From Kaistia granuli DSM 23481 (GTDB lineage Bacteria; Pseudomonadota; Alphaproteobacteria; Rhizobiales; Kaistiaceae), in assembly GCF_000380505.1 (NCBI RefSeq), contig NZ_AQYH01000007.1, forward strand, positions 248,001 through 312,000: 64,000 nucleotides of DNA, given 5' to 3'. The notes under the pieces are model-generated. The model had not been told where the DNA came from, made no database searches, and worked only from the letters and a program-made list of their open reading frames with translations. This document shows, in pieces, positions 1 through 8,696 of this stretch. A program made the translations under genes and the position numbers. Position 1 is the stretch's first letter. Every line of letters starts with the position of its first letter.

Positions 1-939
1 AAGTTCGAGCGCTGGGACCGCGGTGAGGAGGTCGTTCTCAAGGCCAATCCCGATTATTGGGGCGAGAAGCCGAAGGTCGACGAGGTGACATTCCGCTTCA
101 TTCCGGACGCCAGCACGCGACTGGCCGGACTGATGTCGGGCGAAGTCGACCTGATCAACAATGTGGCGCCGGAATTCGTGCCGCAACTGCCGAAGGTCGC
201 CAAGGTCGAAGGCCTCGAGCTGCCCTACATCGTCCTCAACGCCCGCGAGGGCTCGCCGATCGCCGACGCGCGCGTTCGCCAGGCGCTGCTCTATGCGATC
301 AATCGCGAGGAGTTGGCCGAGGGCCTGTTCGAAGGCAATGCCAGCGTCGCCTCCGGCCAGCTGGCCGTGCCAACCGCCTTCGGCTTCAACGATGCGGTCA
401 AGCCGTATCCGTATGATCCGGAGAAGGCGAAGGCCCTGCTGAAGGAAGCGGGCGCCGAAGGCCTCACGATCAATGTCGTTGGGCCCGGCGGTCGCTTCCT
501 CAAGGATCGCGACACGGTCGAAGCCGTCGCCGCCTACTGGACGGCGCTCGGCCTCGACGTGAAGGTCCGCATTCCCGAGTGGAGCGACTATCTGGCGACG
601 ATCTTCAACAAGGATGTCCGCCCCGACATCTACTACTCGTCGAGCGCCAACGAGCTGTTCGACGTCGATCGCGCCATCACCGCCTACTACCACCCGTCGA
701 GCCCGGGCGCGTCGAATGCCGACGCCGAGCTGGCCGAGTGGATCGACACCGCCCGCTTCGAGACCGATGTCGACAAGCGCAAGGCGCTCTACGCCAAGAT
801 CACCGAGCGGTCGTTCGACAAGGCCTATGTCAATTCGATCCTGCGGGTTCAGGACATTTACGGCCTGAGCGAGCGCATCGACTGGAAGCCGCGCGTCGAC
901 GGCAAGCTGTTCATCCAGGATGTCGTCGTCACCGAATAG
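1..939 (+). CDS. ABC transporter family 5 substrate-binding protein, 3' part
   Basis: The frame is open from base 1, so the N-terminus and signal peptide lie outside the window. The 312 visible residues are the C-terminal two thirds of a family 5 (peptide/nickel/opine/oligosaccharide) periplasmic binding protein. Typical marks are the ANPDYWG segment near the start, the ASTRLAGLMSGEVDLI stretch, and VRQALLYAINRE, the family's conserved helix. The protein would capture solute in the periplasm and deliver it to a DppBC-type permease, but no permease follows: the gene ends at a strong terminator and faces a GntR gene. Any partner permeases must lie upstream of the window. The solute cannot be inferred; the family covers peptides, opines, sugars and metals. 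Confidence 0.9.
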   Translation, partial: KFERWDRGEEVVLKANPDYWGEKPKVDEVTFRFIPDASTRLAGLMSGEVDLINNVAPEFVPQLPKVAKVEGLELPYIVLNAREGSPIADARVRQALLYAINREELAEGLFEGNASVASGQLAVPTAFGFNDAVKPYPYDPEKAKALLKEAGAEGLTINVVGPGGRFLKDRDTVEAVAAYWTALGLDVKVRIPEWSDYLATIFNKDVRPDIYYSSSANELFDVDRAITAYYHPSSPGASNADAELAEWIDTARFETDVDKRKALYAKITERSFDKAYVNSILRVQDIYGLSERIDWKPRVDGKLFIQDVVVTE

Positions 940-970
940 GTGCCGGTTTCTCCATCGGATCCGATAATGC

Positions 971-1007
971 AAAAGGCCGGGGCGCATCGCGCTCCGGCCT
1001 TTTGTTT
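971..1007. terminator. Bidirectional rho-independent terminator
   Basis: A hairpin pairs 971-983 with 991-1003 (AAAAGGCCGGGGC against GCTCCGGCCTTTT, one mismatch) and has T-rich flanks on both strands. It lies between the convergent binding-protein and GntR genes and can serve both. Confidence 0.8.
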
Positions 1008-1033
1008 CTAGGGTCAGACGGATTGTGCCTCCG

Positions 1034-1708
1034 TCAGCGCATGCTTTCGATCAGCTCTTCGGCATCGGCGTCGGCATGCCGGTTTGCCAGCTGGAAGGCC
1101 GCCTCGGCGTCGCCGTTGCAGATGGCGTCGACCAGCGGCGCATGCAGCTCGATGATGTCGTGCGGATCGCTGTAGAAGCGGTCGGTCAGTCGCAGGAACA
1201 TGCGGGTCTGGCCTTCGAGCCGGTTATAGATCTCCATCAGCCGGCGATGGCCCGAGATCTCGATCACAGTGCGGTGGAACTCGAAATCGAGCTCGACCAG
1301 CTTGGCCCGGTTGCCGGCCTCGGCAGCGGTGCGCATCGATTGCAGCAGCGCTTCCAGGGCCTTGCGTCCGCTATCGTCGATCCGTTTGGCGGCGAGGCGG
1401 GCGCCGAGCGATTCCAGCGCCTCGCGCAGCATCGAGATTTCGTAGACGTCGGCCTTTTCGACCGTAATGACGAAATTGCCGCGCCGCGGGCGGTATTCGA
1501 CCAGTCCTTCGGCCTGCAGGAATTTCAGCGCGGCGCGGATGGTGCCCTGGCTGACGTTGAAGCGGTTGGCGAGATCCAGCTCGATCAGGCGGGCTCCGGG
1601 GCTGAGTTCGCCGTCGAGAATGGCCGCGCGCAGCGCTTCGCCGATCTCGGATTCGAGGCTCGCATGGGTGTCGCCGGAAACCAGCTTCTTGCTCTGGCGC
1701 GCCATCAT
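1034..1708 (-). CDS. GntR family transcriptional regulator, FCD (FadR) subfamily
   Basis: The 224-residue protein has an N-terminal winged helix-turn-helix (about residues 17-85; recognition region NVSQGTIRAALKFLQAEGLV). A helical FCD ligand-binding domain follows (about 90-215), with the HRTVIEISGH segment typical of its metal/carboxylate site. FCD regulators usually repress transport and catabolic genes until a small organic acid or amino acid binds. It diverges from the aminotransferase gene. Three related sites with core ATCAATAATC (1915, 2046 and 3565) lie in this intergenic region and before the TRAP operon, making it the likely local regulator of all three units. The ligand is unknown. 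Confidence 0.9.
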   Translation of the reverse strand: MMARQSKKLVSGDTHASLESEIGEALRAAILDGELSPGARLIELDLANRFNVSQGTIRAALKFLQAEGLVEYRPRRGNFVITVEKADVYEISMLREALESLGARLAAKRIDDSGRKALEALLQSMRTAAEAGNRAKLVELDFEFHRTVIEISGHRRLMEIYNRLEGQTRMFLRLTDRFYSDPHDIIELHAPLVDAICNGDAEAAFQLANRHADADAEELIESMR

Positions 1709-1914
1709 AGACGACCTCCCGTCTTGCAGCGACGAGCGCTGGGTCGGCCGACCGTTATGCGGGCGCGAACGGCCGGAAACCGCTCCTGAGCGTCTGTCGG
1801 CGAGCCCGGGCCACCGCCCGCATCCCGCCGCATCGCCTGCCTTACCCCATGCCGGTTCCTCATGCGCCCAAGCCCGCTTCCAATGCTCATTCTGCCTGTC
1901 AGGCGTTGAAAACT

Positions 1915-1931
1915 AACAATAAACGATATTC
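1915..1931. promoter_or_regulatory. Candidate GntR operator, copy 1
   Basis: AACAATAAACGATATTC matches copy 2 at all but a few bases of A(T/A)CAATAA(T/A)CGATATT. It lies about 200 bases upstream of the regulator's start, on the shared divergent region. Confidence 0.5.
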
Positions 1932-2045
1932 CCACCACGACTAGGCCGGGAATTCTCTCGTCCCGCATCTTGAGCGCGATCGGCGATGCGCAGGGGCGGC
2001 GGCCTGGCCGATCGGCAATATCCTGTCCTTTTCGACGGTCATTTT

Positions 2046-2064
2046 ATCAATAATCGATATTGAC
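2046..2064. promoter_or_regulatory. Candidate GntR operator, copy 2
   Basis: ATCAATAATCGATATTGAC contains the perfect inverted repeat TCAATA-N5-TATTGA, the size and symmetry expected for an FCD-type GntR dimer. It lies about 105 bases upstream of the preferred aminotransferase start. Confidence 0.6.
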
Positions 2065-2169
2065 AGGGATGGCCACACACTGGATGTTGCGCGCCGCCAT
2101 CCGGCGGCCCGCAGGGCTGCCAATCCAGCTGCCCTGAAATGGGTGGCGACCGCCCAGCAGGAGAGCCAG

Positions 2170-3489
2170 GTGTCGTCGATTTTTTCCCGGGACTATGCGA
2201 CCGAGCTTCCGACCGCGGTCCGCGGCAGCGGCGTCTATCTCTATGACGCCGACGGCAAGTCCTATCTCGATGGCATGGGCAGCGCCGGCGTCATCGGCAT
2301 CGGCCATGGCCGCACCGAGATCTACCAGGCGCTGGCGGCCGCCGGCGATGCCGTGACCTTCGCCTATTCGGCCCAGTTCACGACGCCCTGGCAGGAAGAA
2401 TTCGGCAAATCGATCCTCTCCGTCGCGCCGAAGGGGATCGATTCGGTCTATTTCGTCTCGGGCGGCTCGGAGGCCAACGAGACGGCGCTGAAGCTCGCCC
2501 GCCAGTATCATCTCGAGCGCGGTGACACGCAGCGCCAGAAGATCATCTCGCGCTGGCAGAGCTATCACGGCGTGACCATCGCGACGCTGTCGCTGTCGGG
2601 TCGCACCAGCTGGCGCGCGCCCTATGCGCCCTACATGCTGCCGGTGATCCATATCGCGCCGCCCTACGAGTATCGCTGCGCCTATTGCAAGGATAAGGGC
2701 GGTTGCACGCTCGACTGCGCCGACGAGCTGGAGCGGGCGATCAACCTTGAAGGGCCGGAGACCGTCTCCGCCTTCTTCGCCGAGACGATCGTCGGCACCA
2801 CCGCCTCCGGCCTGGTGCCGCGCCCGGATTACTACAAGCGTATCCGCGAGATCTGCGATCGCTACGGCATCCTGTTCGTCGCCGACGAAGTGCTGGCCGG
2901 CTATGGCCGCACCGGCCGACCGTTCGCGATCGAGGATTGGGACGTCGTGCCGGACATGATCACCTGCGGCAAGGCGATCGGCAGCGGCTACGCGCCGCTC
3001 GGTGCCGTGCTGATCAACGACAAGATCACCAATTTCTTCCGCGAGAGCCGCAAGCGCTTCGTGCATGGCTTCACCTATAGCGGCCATCCGACGTCCTGCT
3101 TCATCGGCCAGCAGGTTTTCGACATCATGTCGAAGGAGGGCCTGTTCACCCGCGCCGGCACCATCGGCAAGCATCTGCATGCCCGGCTGAACGACCTGCA
3201 GCAGCGCCATCCTTGTATTGGCGAAGTGCGCGGCCGCGGCCTCTATGGCGGCGTCGAATTCGTGGCCGACCGGGCGACGCGCGCGCCGTTCCCAGCCGAG
3301 AAGAACTTCACCTCGCGGCTGGTTTCCGGCATGAAGGAGCGCGGCGTCATCATCGGCGGCGGCGTGCCGGGCGCCAATTTCGGCCAGGGTGGCGACCACA
3401 TCCAGATCACGCCGCCCTTCATCGTCAGCGAGGCCGAGATCGACCTACTCGTCGACGCGCTCGATGACACGATCGGCGAGATCGCCTGA
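2170..3489 (+). CDS. Class III PLP-dependent aminotransferase
   Basis: Class III (omega-type) transaminases move an amino group from an amine or omega-amino acid to a 2-oxo acid with pyridoxal phosphate. Visible motifs are VSGGSEANETALKLA, the catalytic-site Asp in VADEVLAGYGRTG, and the PLP lysine in CGKAIGSGY (Lys268 here). I chose the GTG at 2170 because AGGAG (2159-2163) sits six bases upstream and because family members begin this way; an in-frame GTG at 2143 would add nine residues. The 439-residue length is normal. An insert at residues 170-183 has four cysteines (C-x2-C-x5-C-x3-C). The gene precedes a TRAP operon whose promoter has the same operator motif, so the TRAP solute may feed this enzyme. 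The substrate is not identifiable. Confidence 0.9.
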   Translation: MSSIFSRDYATELPTAVRGSGVYLYDADGKSYLDGMGSAGVIGIGHGRTEIYQALAAAGDAVTFAYSAQFTTPWQEEFGKSILSVAPKGIDSVYFVSGGSEANETALKLARQYHLERGDTQRQKIISRWQSYHGVTIATLSLSGRTSWRAPYAPYMLPVIHIAPPYEYRCAYCKDKGGCTLDCADELERAINLEGPETVSAFFAETIVGTTASGLVPRPDYYKRIREICDRYGILFVADEVLAGYGRTGRPFAIEDWDVVPDMITCGKAIGSGYAPLGAVLINDKITNFFRESRKRFVHGFTYSGHPTSCFIGQQVFDIMSKEGLFTRAGTIGKHLHARLNDLQQRHPCIGEVRGRGLYGGVEFVADRATRAPFPAEKNFTSRLVSGMKERGVIIGGGVPGANFGQGGDHIQITPPFIVSEAEIDLLVDALDDTIGEIA

Positions 3490-3564
3490 GGCGCGCGACC
3501 GTCCATGGCCGGTGCTTGCCCGGATATCGGGCAGGGGCTTGCCGTCGAGACAGGCTTGCGAACT

Positions 3565-3582
3565 ATCAATAATCAAGTATCG
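3565..3582. promoter_or_regulatory. Candidate GntR operator, copy 3
   Basis: ATCAATAATCAAGTATCG shares its first ten bases exactly with the site at 2046 and lies about 120 bases upstream of the TRAP binding-protein start. It suggests co-regulation of the TRAP operon with the aminotransferase. Confidence 0.55.
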
Positions 3583-3687
3583 TTTCTTGAACCACGCACA
3601 AGCAACGGGACTGGATTGACTGCGCAGGCCGGCGCGTGCGCGCATGCGACGTGCCGGGATAACAAGAACCACTGAGGGGAATACAGG

Positions 3688-4644
3688 ATGTTGAAGACGC
3701 TTCTTGCTGCCGTCTGTGTCGCAGCGATCACCACCGTCTCGGCCCATGCCGGCGTCACAATCCGCATCGGCGGCGCGGGTTCCGACGACAGCCCGGACAC
3801 GAAGGCCATGCAGGTCTTCAAGGAGAAGATGGAAGCCGAGCTCGGCAGCGACGTCGCCATCGAGCTGTTTCCCGGTTCGCATCTCGGCACCGTCGACGAA
3901 ATGGTCGAGCAGGTGAAGGGCGGCGTGCTCGAATGCATGTATGAGAGCGTCGGCGTTCTCGGCTCCTTCCATCCGGCCGCCAATGTCGAGGGCGTCGCCT
4001 ATATCTACCGCGACGAAGACCATTTCTTCCGCATCTGGCGCGGCCCGGTCGGCCAGGAGGTCCTGGATTCGATCGCCAAGGACGCCGGCTTCCGCGTCGT
4101 CGGCCCGGCCTATCACGGCTTCCGCCAGTTCCTGGTGACCAAGCCCGCCGACAGCCTCGACGACCTGCAGGGCCGCAAGATCCGCGCGCCCGGCATCCCG
4201 GCCTATATCGAATCGATCCGCGCGCTTGGCGCCAATCCGGCGACCGTTGCCTTCGAGGAAGTCTACACGGCCGTGCAGCAGGGCGTCGTCGACGGTGTCG
4301 AGCAGCCGCTCTTCGCCATCCAGGACAAGCGCTTCTACGAAGTCGCCAAGCATCTGGTCATGACCAACCACATGGCCGAGACCATGGGCTTCATGTGCAA
4401 TTCGGACTGGTACCAGGGCCAGGACGAGCGCGTCCGCGGCGCGATCAACGCCGCCGCCGATGCCAGCGCCGACTGGTACAAGGGCTACACCACCGAGGCC
4501 CAGGCCAAGGTGCTGGACAAGCTGGTCGCCGAGGGTGTCGTCGTGCACAAGCCGGACCTCGCACCCTTCATGGAGAAGGCCAAGGAGGCGAAGTACGATC
4601 CGGCGCTCGAGCCGATCATCGCCAAGTTCCGCGCGGTCCAGTAA
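3688..4644 (+). CDS. TRAP transporter DctP-type substrate-binding protein
   Basis: The 318-residue protein is a periplasmic TRAP binding protein. It has a signal peptide of about 22 residues (MLKTLLAAVCVAAITTVSAHA) and the family core: ELFPGSHLGTVDEMVEQVKGG, the ligand-carboxylate region LQGRKIRAPG (whose arginine usually salt-bridges the substrate), and AFEEVYTAVQQGVVDGVE. It captures an organic acid or related anion and hands it to the DctQM membrane pair encoded just downstream. ACTGAGGGGAATACAGG supplies a ribosome site. A hairpin directly follows the stop. The solute is unknown; the linked aminotransferase hints at an amino or keto acid. Confidence 0.93.
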   Translation: MLKTLLAAVCVAAITTVSAHAGVTIRIGGAGSDDSPDTKAMQVFKEKMEAELGSDVAIELFPGSHLGTVDEMVEQVKGGVLECMYESVGVLGSFHPAANVEGVAYIYRDEDHFFRIWRGPVGQEVLDSIAKDAGFRVVGPAYHGFRQFLVTKPADSLDDLQGRKIRAPGIPAYIESIRALGANPATVAFEEVYTAVQQGVVDGVEQPLFAIQDKRFYEVAKHLVMTNHMAETMGFMCNSDWYQGQDERVRGAINAAADASADWYKGYTTEAQAKVLDKLVAEGVVVHKPDLAPFMEKAKEAKYDPALEPIIAKFRAVQ

Positions 4645-4650
4645 GACCCG

Positions 4651-4674
4651 GCCCGCCGCCTCGGTGCGGCGGGC
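4651..4674 (+). promoter_or_regulatory. Intercistronic hairpin after the TRAP binding-protein gene
   Basis: A perfect 9-bp stem (GCCCGCCGC with GCGGCGGGC, loop CTCGGT) starts seven bases after the dctP-like stop and 42 bases before the dctQ-like start. It probably attenuates transcription or protects the upstream mRNA. Confidence 0.65.
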
Positions 4675-4692
4675 TTCTCTCCCCTGGGGGTC

Positions 4693-5238
4693 ATGATGAC
4701 AAGCATCCTCGTCCGGATCGGCGATCTCCTTCGCCGCCTGCTCGGCTTTCTGGTCGGGGCCTTGCTGCTCGCGATCGTCCTTCTCGTCTGCGTGCAGGTC
4801 TTCTCGCGCTACTTCATCGGCGCGGCGACGCCGGGGATGGCGGAAATCTCTCGCCTTCTCTTCATCTGGCTCACCTTCCTCGGCGCCGCCCTGCTGATCA
4901 GCCGCCGCGAGCTGATCGTCATCGATTTCCTGCATGACAAGCTGAACGCCGACCTGTTCAAGCGGCTCGGCATCCTGATCGACCTCGCCACGGCTGCCTT
5001 CCTGGTCATGCTGGTGGTCTATGGCCGCCACCTGATGGCCGTCGTCGGCCAGAAGATCGCGCCGGCGACGGGGCTGCCCTTCGCCTGGTTCTACGGCTCG
5101 CTCGTCGCCTTCGCCGGCCTCGGCCTGTTCTTCATCATCGAGCGCATCCTGGCGCCCTCGGCCGCCGCCGCGCGCGAGGCGCAGGCCAGGGCCGTGGCCG
5201 AAGGCCATGCCACTCGGACCGAAAGCCTCCCGTCATGA
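4693..5238 (+). CDS. TRAP transporter small permease (DctQ type)
   Basis: This 181-residue integral membrane protein has four predicted membrane segments (about residues 14-36, 50-70, 92-113 and 132-155) and the DctQ-typical segments VQVFSRYFIG and PGMAEISRLLFIWLTFLGAA. It pairs with the large DctM subunit to form the sodium-driven secondary transporter served by the upstream binding protein. It starts at ATG 4693 or the adjacent ATG 4696. Its stop overlaps the dctM-like start by four bases (ATGA), implying translational coupling. Confidence 0.9.
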   Translation: MMTSILVRIGDLLRRLLGFLVGALLLAIVLLVCVQVFSRYFIGAATPGMAEISRLLFIWLTFLGAALLISRRELIVIDFLHDKLNADLFKRLGILIDLATAAFLVMLVVYGRHLMAVVGQKIAPATGLPFAWFYGSLVAFAGLGLFFIIERILAPSAAAAREAQARAVAEGHATRTESLPS

Positions 5239-6515
5239 CGATGCTTGCCGTTCTCGCTGCGGTCTTCTTCACGCTGACCCTGCTGGCGGTGCCGATCGCC
5301 ATCGCGCTCGGCGTCGCCGCCCTCATCATCGTGGCCGTCTGGGGCATGCCGGGCTTCATCCTCGCCCAGAAGATGGTCAACGGCATCGACTCGTTCCCGC
5401 TGCTCGCCGTGCCGTTCTTCATCCTCGCGGCGCTGGTGATGAACAGCGGCGGCATCACCACCCGTGTGGTCGACCTGTTCTCCTCGGCGCTGGGCCGCGT
5501 TCGCGGCTCGTCCGGCGTCGTCAATGTCGGAACCAACGTGTTCCTGGCCGGCATCTCGGGCTCGGCCGTCGCCGACGCTTCGGCGAGCGGCGCGCTGCTG
5601 ATCCCGGAGATGCGCAAGCAGGGCTATTCCGGCGGCTTCGCGGCGGCGCTCACCGCCGGCGCCGCGGTCATCGGTCCGATCATCCCGCCCAGCATCCCGC
5701 TGGTGATCTACGGCGTCATCGCCCAGGTCTCGATCACCAAGCTGTTCGTCGGCGCCTATATCCCGGGTCTGCTGATCGCTTCGGCGCTGATCGCCTATGT
5801 CATGCTGTATGCCAAGCGGCACGACCTGCCGGCGCGGGGCCGCCAGTCCTGGGGCGTGATCGGCCGGCAGTTCAAGGGCAGCGCCTGGGCGCTCTCCATG
5901 CCGCTGCTGCTCATCGTGGGCGCCAAGGGCGGGCTGTTCACCGTCACCGAGCTCGGCGCGGTGCTGGTGCTCTACGCGATCTTCATCGGCTGGATCATCC
6001 ACCGCGAGTTCAAGTGGCGGCAATTCCCGGCCATGCTGACCGATGCCGGGCTGCAGACGGCCAACATCATGCTGGTGGTCGCGGTCAGCTCGTTCATCGC
6101 CTATCTGGTCGTCGTGCACGGCATTCCGCGCGACATCCAGAACCTCCTGCACGGCGCCGAGCTGTCGCCGTGGGAATTCCTGCTGATCGTCAACCTGGTC
6201 TTCCTCGTCGCGGGCATGTTCCTCGATTCGACGCCGGCGACGATCATCCTGGTGCCGATCTTCCTTCCGGCCGCGACCAGCTTCGGGATCGATCCCACGC
6301 ATTTCGGCCTGGTGATCGTACTCAACCTGATGGTTGGCCTGATCCATCCGCCGCTCGGCCTCAATCTGCTGATCACCCAGTCGATCGCCAAAGTTCCGAT
6401 GCGCGACGTGATCTGGGCCAGCCTGCCGATCGTCGGCATCGTGCTCGTGGTGTTGCTGATCATCACCTTCGTGCCGCAGACCGTGCTCTGGCTGCCGCAC
6501 GCCATGGGCATGTAA
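5235..6515 (+). CDS. TRAP transporter large permease (DctM type)
   Basis: The 426-residue protein has 11-13 hydrophobic segments along its whole length and belongs to the DctM/ion-transporter family. Conserved motifs are GSAVADASASGALLIPEM and the re-entrant-loop region GPIIPPSIPLVIYG, plus NLMVGLIHPPLGLNL in the second half. It is the transport channel of the TRAP system and completes a full P-Q-M set. It begins inside the dctQ-like stop (ATGA) and ends just before a strong terminator. Confidence 0.94.
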   Translation: MTMLAVLAAVFFTLTLLAVPIAIALGVAALIIVAVWGMPGFILAQKMVNGIDSFPLLAVPFFILAALVMNSGGITTRVVDLFSSALGRVRGSSGVVNVGTNVFLAGISGSAVADASASGALLIPEMRKQGYSGGFAAALTAGAAVIGPIIPPSIPLVIYGVIAQVSITKLFVGAYIPGLLIASALIAYVMLYAKRHDLPARGRQSWGVIGRQFKGSAWALSMPLLLIVGAKGGLFTVTELGAVLVLYAIFIGWIIHREFKWRQFPAMLTDAGLQTANIMLVVAVSSFIAYLVVVHGIPRDIQNLLHGAELSPWEFLLIVNLVFLVAGMFLDSTPATIILVPIFLPAATSFGIDPTHFGLVIVLNLMVGLIHPPLGLNLLITQSIAKVPMRDVIWASLPIVGIVLVVLLIITFVPQTVLWLPHAMGM

Positions 6516-6541
6516 GGCGGGCGAAAGACTCACGTGAACAA

Positions 6542-6578
6542 GGGCCGCTCCCGCCTCGGAGCGGCCCCTTTTCTTTCT
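6542..6578 (+). terminator. Rho-independent terminator of the TRAP operon
   Basis: A perfect 10-bp stem (GGGCCGCTCC 6542-6551 with GGAGCGGCCC 6558-6567) is followed by CTTTTCTTTCTT. It separates the TRAP operon from the converging importer operon. Confidence 0.85.
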
Positions 6579-6587
6579 TCAGGCGGC

Positions 6588-6833
6588 CTAGCCGCGCTTG
6601 ATGATGATGGCGCCGACGACGATCGAGATCGCCGTCGCCACATAGATCGACAGCGACTGTTCGACGAAGCGCATCCAGAACAAATGGATGGCGACGAACA
6701 GCACCACCGCGATGAAGACGCGGTCGAACAGATTGGTGTCGATCGGCAGGAAGCCGTCGGGCCGGCCGGGGCGCTTCGGCGCTCCGTTGCCGTTTCCGGG
6801 CGTGCCGGTGAGATCGCTTGCCATCCCGTTCAT
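6588..6833 (-). CDS. Small membrane protein, DUF2160-like, of an ABC importer operon
   Basis: The 81-residue protein starts at an ATG that overlaps the stop of the MalG-type permease by ATGA. About 25 hydrophilic, Gly/Pro-rich residues precede [18 protein letters not shown] and then two membrane segments (about residues 37-55 and 60-78). The GFLPI...DR.FI pattern with two following helices resembles the C-terminal part of DUF2160 proteins, which accompany glycerol-type ABC importers in rhizobia. It is the last gene of the operon, and tight coupling argues that it is a real accessory subunit. Its function is unknown, and the family assignment is from memory of the pattern. Confidence 0.75.
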   Translation of the reverse strand: MNGMASDLTGTPGNGNGAPKRPGRPDGFLPIDTNLFDRVFIAVVLFVAIHLFWMRFVEQSLSIYVATAISIVVGAIIIKRG

Positions 6834-7666
6834 CCCTTCACGGCGCCGAAGGTCAGGCCGGCGACGATGTGCTTCTGCACCAGCGCAAGGAAGACGATCG
6901 CCGGGATCAGGGTCAGCATGGCGGTCGCCGCCATCTGGCCCCAGTTGGTACCGGTCACCGTGACGAATTCGGCGAGGCCGGTCGTGATGGTGCGGGCATG
7001 CACGCTCGTTAGCGTCGCCGCGAACAGATACTCGTTCCAGGCGAACACCCAGGTCAGGATGCCGGTGACGGCGAGGCCGGGCTTCGCCAGCGGCAGGATG
7101 ATGTACCAGATCACCTGCCAGGTCTTGGCGCCGTCGACATAGGCCGCCTCGTCCAATTCGGAGGGGATCGCCTCGATGACGCCCCGCAGCGTCCAGATCG
7201 CGAAGGGCAGGTTGAACACGCAATAGAGCAGGATCAGGCCCGTCCGCGTGTCGAACAGCTTCCAGTCGCCGACGACGAACACCTGCGTGTAGAGCAGGAA
7301 CAAGGGCAGCAGGAACGCCGCCGGCGGCGCCATCCGGTTTGTGATCGTCCAGAAGAAGATGTTCTCCTTGCCCGTCAGCTTGTAGCGCGCCAGCGCATAG
7401 GTGGCGAACAGGGCCAGCGTCGTGACGAGCGCGGCATTGGTGGTCGCCACGACGATCGAGTTGAACATGTATTTCTGGAAGGTCGGGTCGGTCAGCGTCT
7501 TGATGTAGTTTTCCGAGAAGAACGTCTTGATGATGAAGTTCGGTGCGCCGAACAGCTCGACGCGGCTCTTCGCCGAGACGATGAACATCCAGTAGATCGG
7601 GAACAGGGTCACCAGGCTGGAGACGAGCCAGAACAGGATCGACAGGAAGGGGCGATTGCGGGTCAT
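6830..7666 (-). CDS. Carbohydrate ABC transporter permease, MalG type
   Basis: This 278-residue inner-membrane permease has about six membrane helices and the cytoplasmic EAA loop ([27 protein letters not shown]) that docks the ATPase. The start MTRNRPFL at 7666 is chosen because it overlaps the upstream permease stop by ATGA; the longer frame adds an Arg-rich stretch that lies inside the neighbour. It forms a heterodimer with the MalF-type protein. No ATPase gene is present in the operon. Confidence 0.93.
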   Translation of the reverse strand: MTRNRPFLSILFWLVSSLVTLFPIYWMFIVSAKSRVELFGAPNFIIKTFFSENYIKTLTDPTFQKYMFNSIVVATTNAALVTTLALFATYALARYKLTGKENIFFWTITNRMAPPAAFLLPLFLLYTQVFVVGDWKLFDTRTGLILLYCVFNLPFAIWTLRGVIEAIPSELDEAAYVDGAKTWQVIWYIILPLAKPGLAVTGILTWVFAWNEYLFAATLTSVHARTITTGLAEFVTVTGTNWGQMAATAMLTLIPAIVFLALVQKHIVAGLTFGAVKG

Positions 7667-8544
7667 TCGGGCTTCCTCAGATCGCGGCGGGCGACGAGAC
7701 CGGCATAGAGCAGCCAGCACAACACGATGGTGAGATAGAGCGTGATCAGCGACATGGCCGAGCCGTAGCCATAGTCCGTCTTCGGGAAGACGACGCGCCA
7801 GATGTAGAGGCCGATATAGCGGGTGGCCGCGCCGGGGCCGCCGCCGGTCAGCATCCAGACCTCGTCGACGGTACGCATCGCGTCCATCAGGCGGATGAAG
7901 ACGGCCGACAGGATGGCGGGCTTCAGCATCGGCAGCGTCACGTACCAGAAGGTCTGGACGCGGTTGGCGCCGTCGATCTGCGCCTGCTCGAACGGTTCCT
8001 TCGGCATCGAGGAAAGCGCCGCCAGCAGCGTCAGCGTGACGAGCGGCGTCCAGTGCCAGATGTCCATGACGACGGTGGTCAGGAAGGCCTGGCCGACATA
8101 GCGGCTGATCAGGAATTCATAGCCGAACCACTTGTCGAGATAATAGGGGATCGGGCCGAGGCCAGGCACGGTCATCAGGCGCCAGGTGGCGCCGACGGCG
8201 ACCGGGGCGATCATCAGCGGCAGCGTGTGGATCGTGCGGAAGAAGCCCTTGAACGGGAAATCCTTCATGAACAATTGCGCCAGCAGATAGCCGAGGATGA
8301 TCTGGCTGACGACAGCGAAGACGCCGAATTTCAGCGTGTTCCAGAGGGCCATGAGGAAGCCCTTGTCGAACACCAGCTCGCGATAGTTGCCGAGGCCGGC
8401 GAAGCGCATCGTCGGGTCGGCGGCGAAGCTGTTCCAGTGGAAGAAGCTGATCACCGTCACATAGACGAAGGGCCAGACGCCGAACACGAACAGGATCAGA
8501 AGGGTCGGGGCGAGAAACAACCAGCCGACGGATTGAGAGCGCAT
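7663..8544 (-). CDS. Sugar ABC transporter permease, MalF type
   Basis: The 293-residue permease begins with a short basic N-terminus and has six predicted membrane segments. The EAA-type loop reads [24 protein letters not shown]. Together with the MalG-type subunit it forms the membrane channel for the solute bound by the upstream periplasmic protein. A GC-rich hairpin lies between it and the binding-protein gene, so it is probably expressed at a lower level. Confidence 0.93.
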   Translation of the reverse strand: MRSQSVGWLFLAPTLLILFVFGVWPFVYVTVISFFHWNSFAADPTMRFAGLGNYRELVFDKGFLMALWNTLKFGVFAVVSQIILGYLLAQLFMKDFPFKGFFRTIHTLPLMIAPVAVGATWRLMTVPGLGPIPYYLDKWFGYEFLISRYVGQAFLTTVVMDIWHWTPLVTLTLLAALSSMPKEPFEQAQIDGANRVQTFWYVTLPMLKPAILSAVFIRLMDAMRTVDEVWMLTGGGPGAATRYIGLYIWRVVFPKTDYGYGSAMSLITLYLTIVLCWLLYAGLVARRDLRKPE

Positions 8545-8646
8545 GAAGCTGGTTCTCCTGTTGCCGCGGGGGATCGGGCGTGGCGTCGCGCGGCGGCGAT
8601 ACGGCCGGCAGGCGAGCGCGGGCGATGGTCGCGTGCCGCTGGAAGA

Positions 8647-8680
8647 ACGGGCGGGATCCCGCTGGGAGGACCCCGCCCGT
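8647..8680 (-). promoter_or_regulatory. Intercistronic hairpin after the binding-protein gene
   Basis: ACGGGCGGG (8647-8655) pairs with CCCGCCCGT (8672-8680). In the leftward transcript it lies 16 bases beyond the binding-protein stop and before the MalF-type permease. No U-run follows, so a stabiliser or partial attenuator is more likely than a full terminator. Confidence 0.6.
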
Positions 8681-8696
8681 CAGGCCGAAGCGACGC

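Larger units (their letters stand above)
1709..2169. promoter_or_regulatory. Divergent regulatory region between GntR regulator and aminotransferase
   Basis: These 461 bases hold no convincing gene. The notable content is two AT-rich operator-like sites (1915-1931 and 2046-2064) in otherwise GC-rich DNA. The aminotransferase promoter is expected near the second site; I could not assign -35/-10 boxes with confidence. Confidence 0.6.

Noticed and set aside
3445-5208. 587-codon minus-strand frame over the TRAP genes
   Set aside because: Shadow of the dctPQ-type genes; composition is low-complexity and no motif is present.
5091-6533. 480-codon minus-strand frame rich in His, Asp, Arg and Gln
   Set aside because: Antisense to the dctM-type gene; the composition is that expected from reverse reading of hydrophobic codons.
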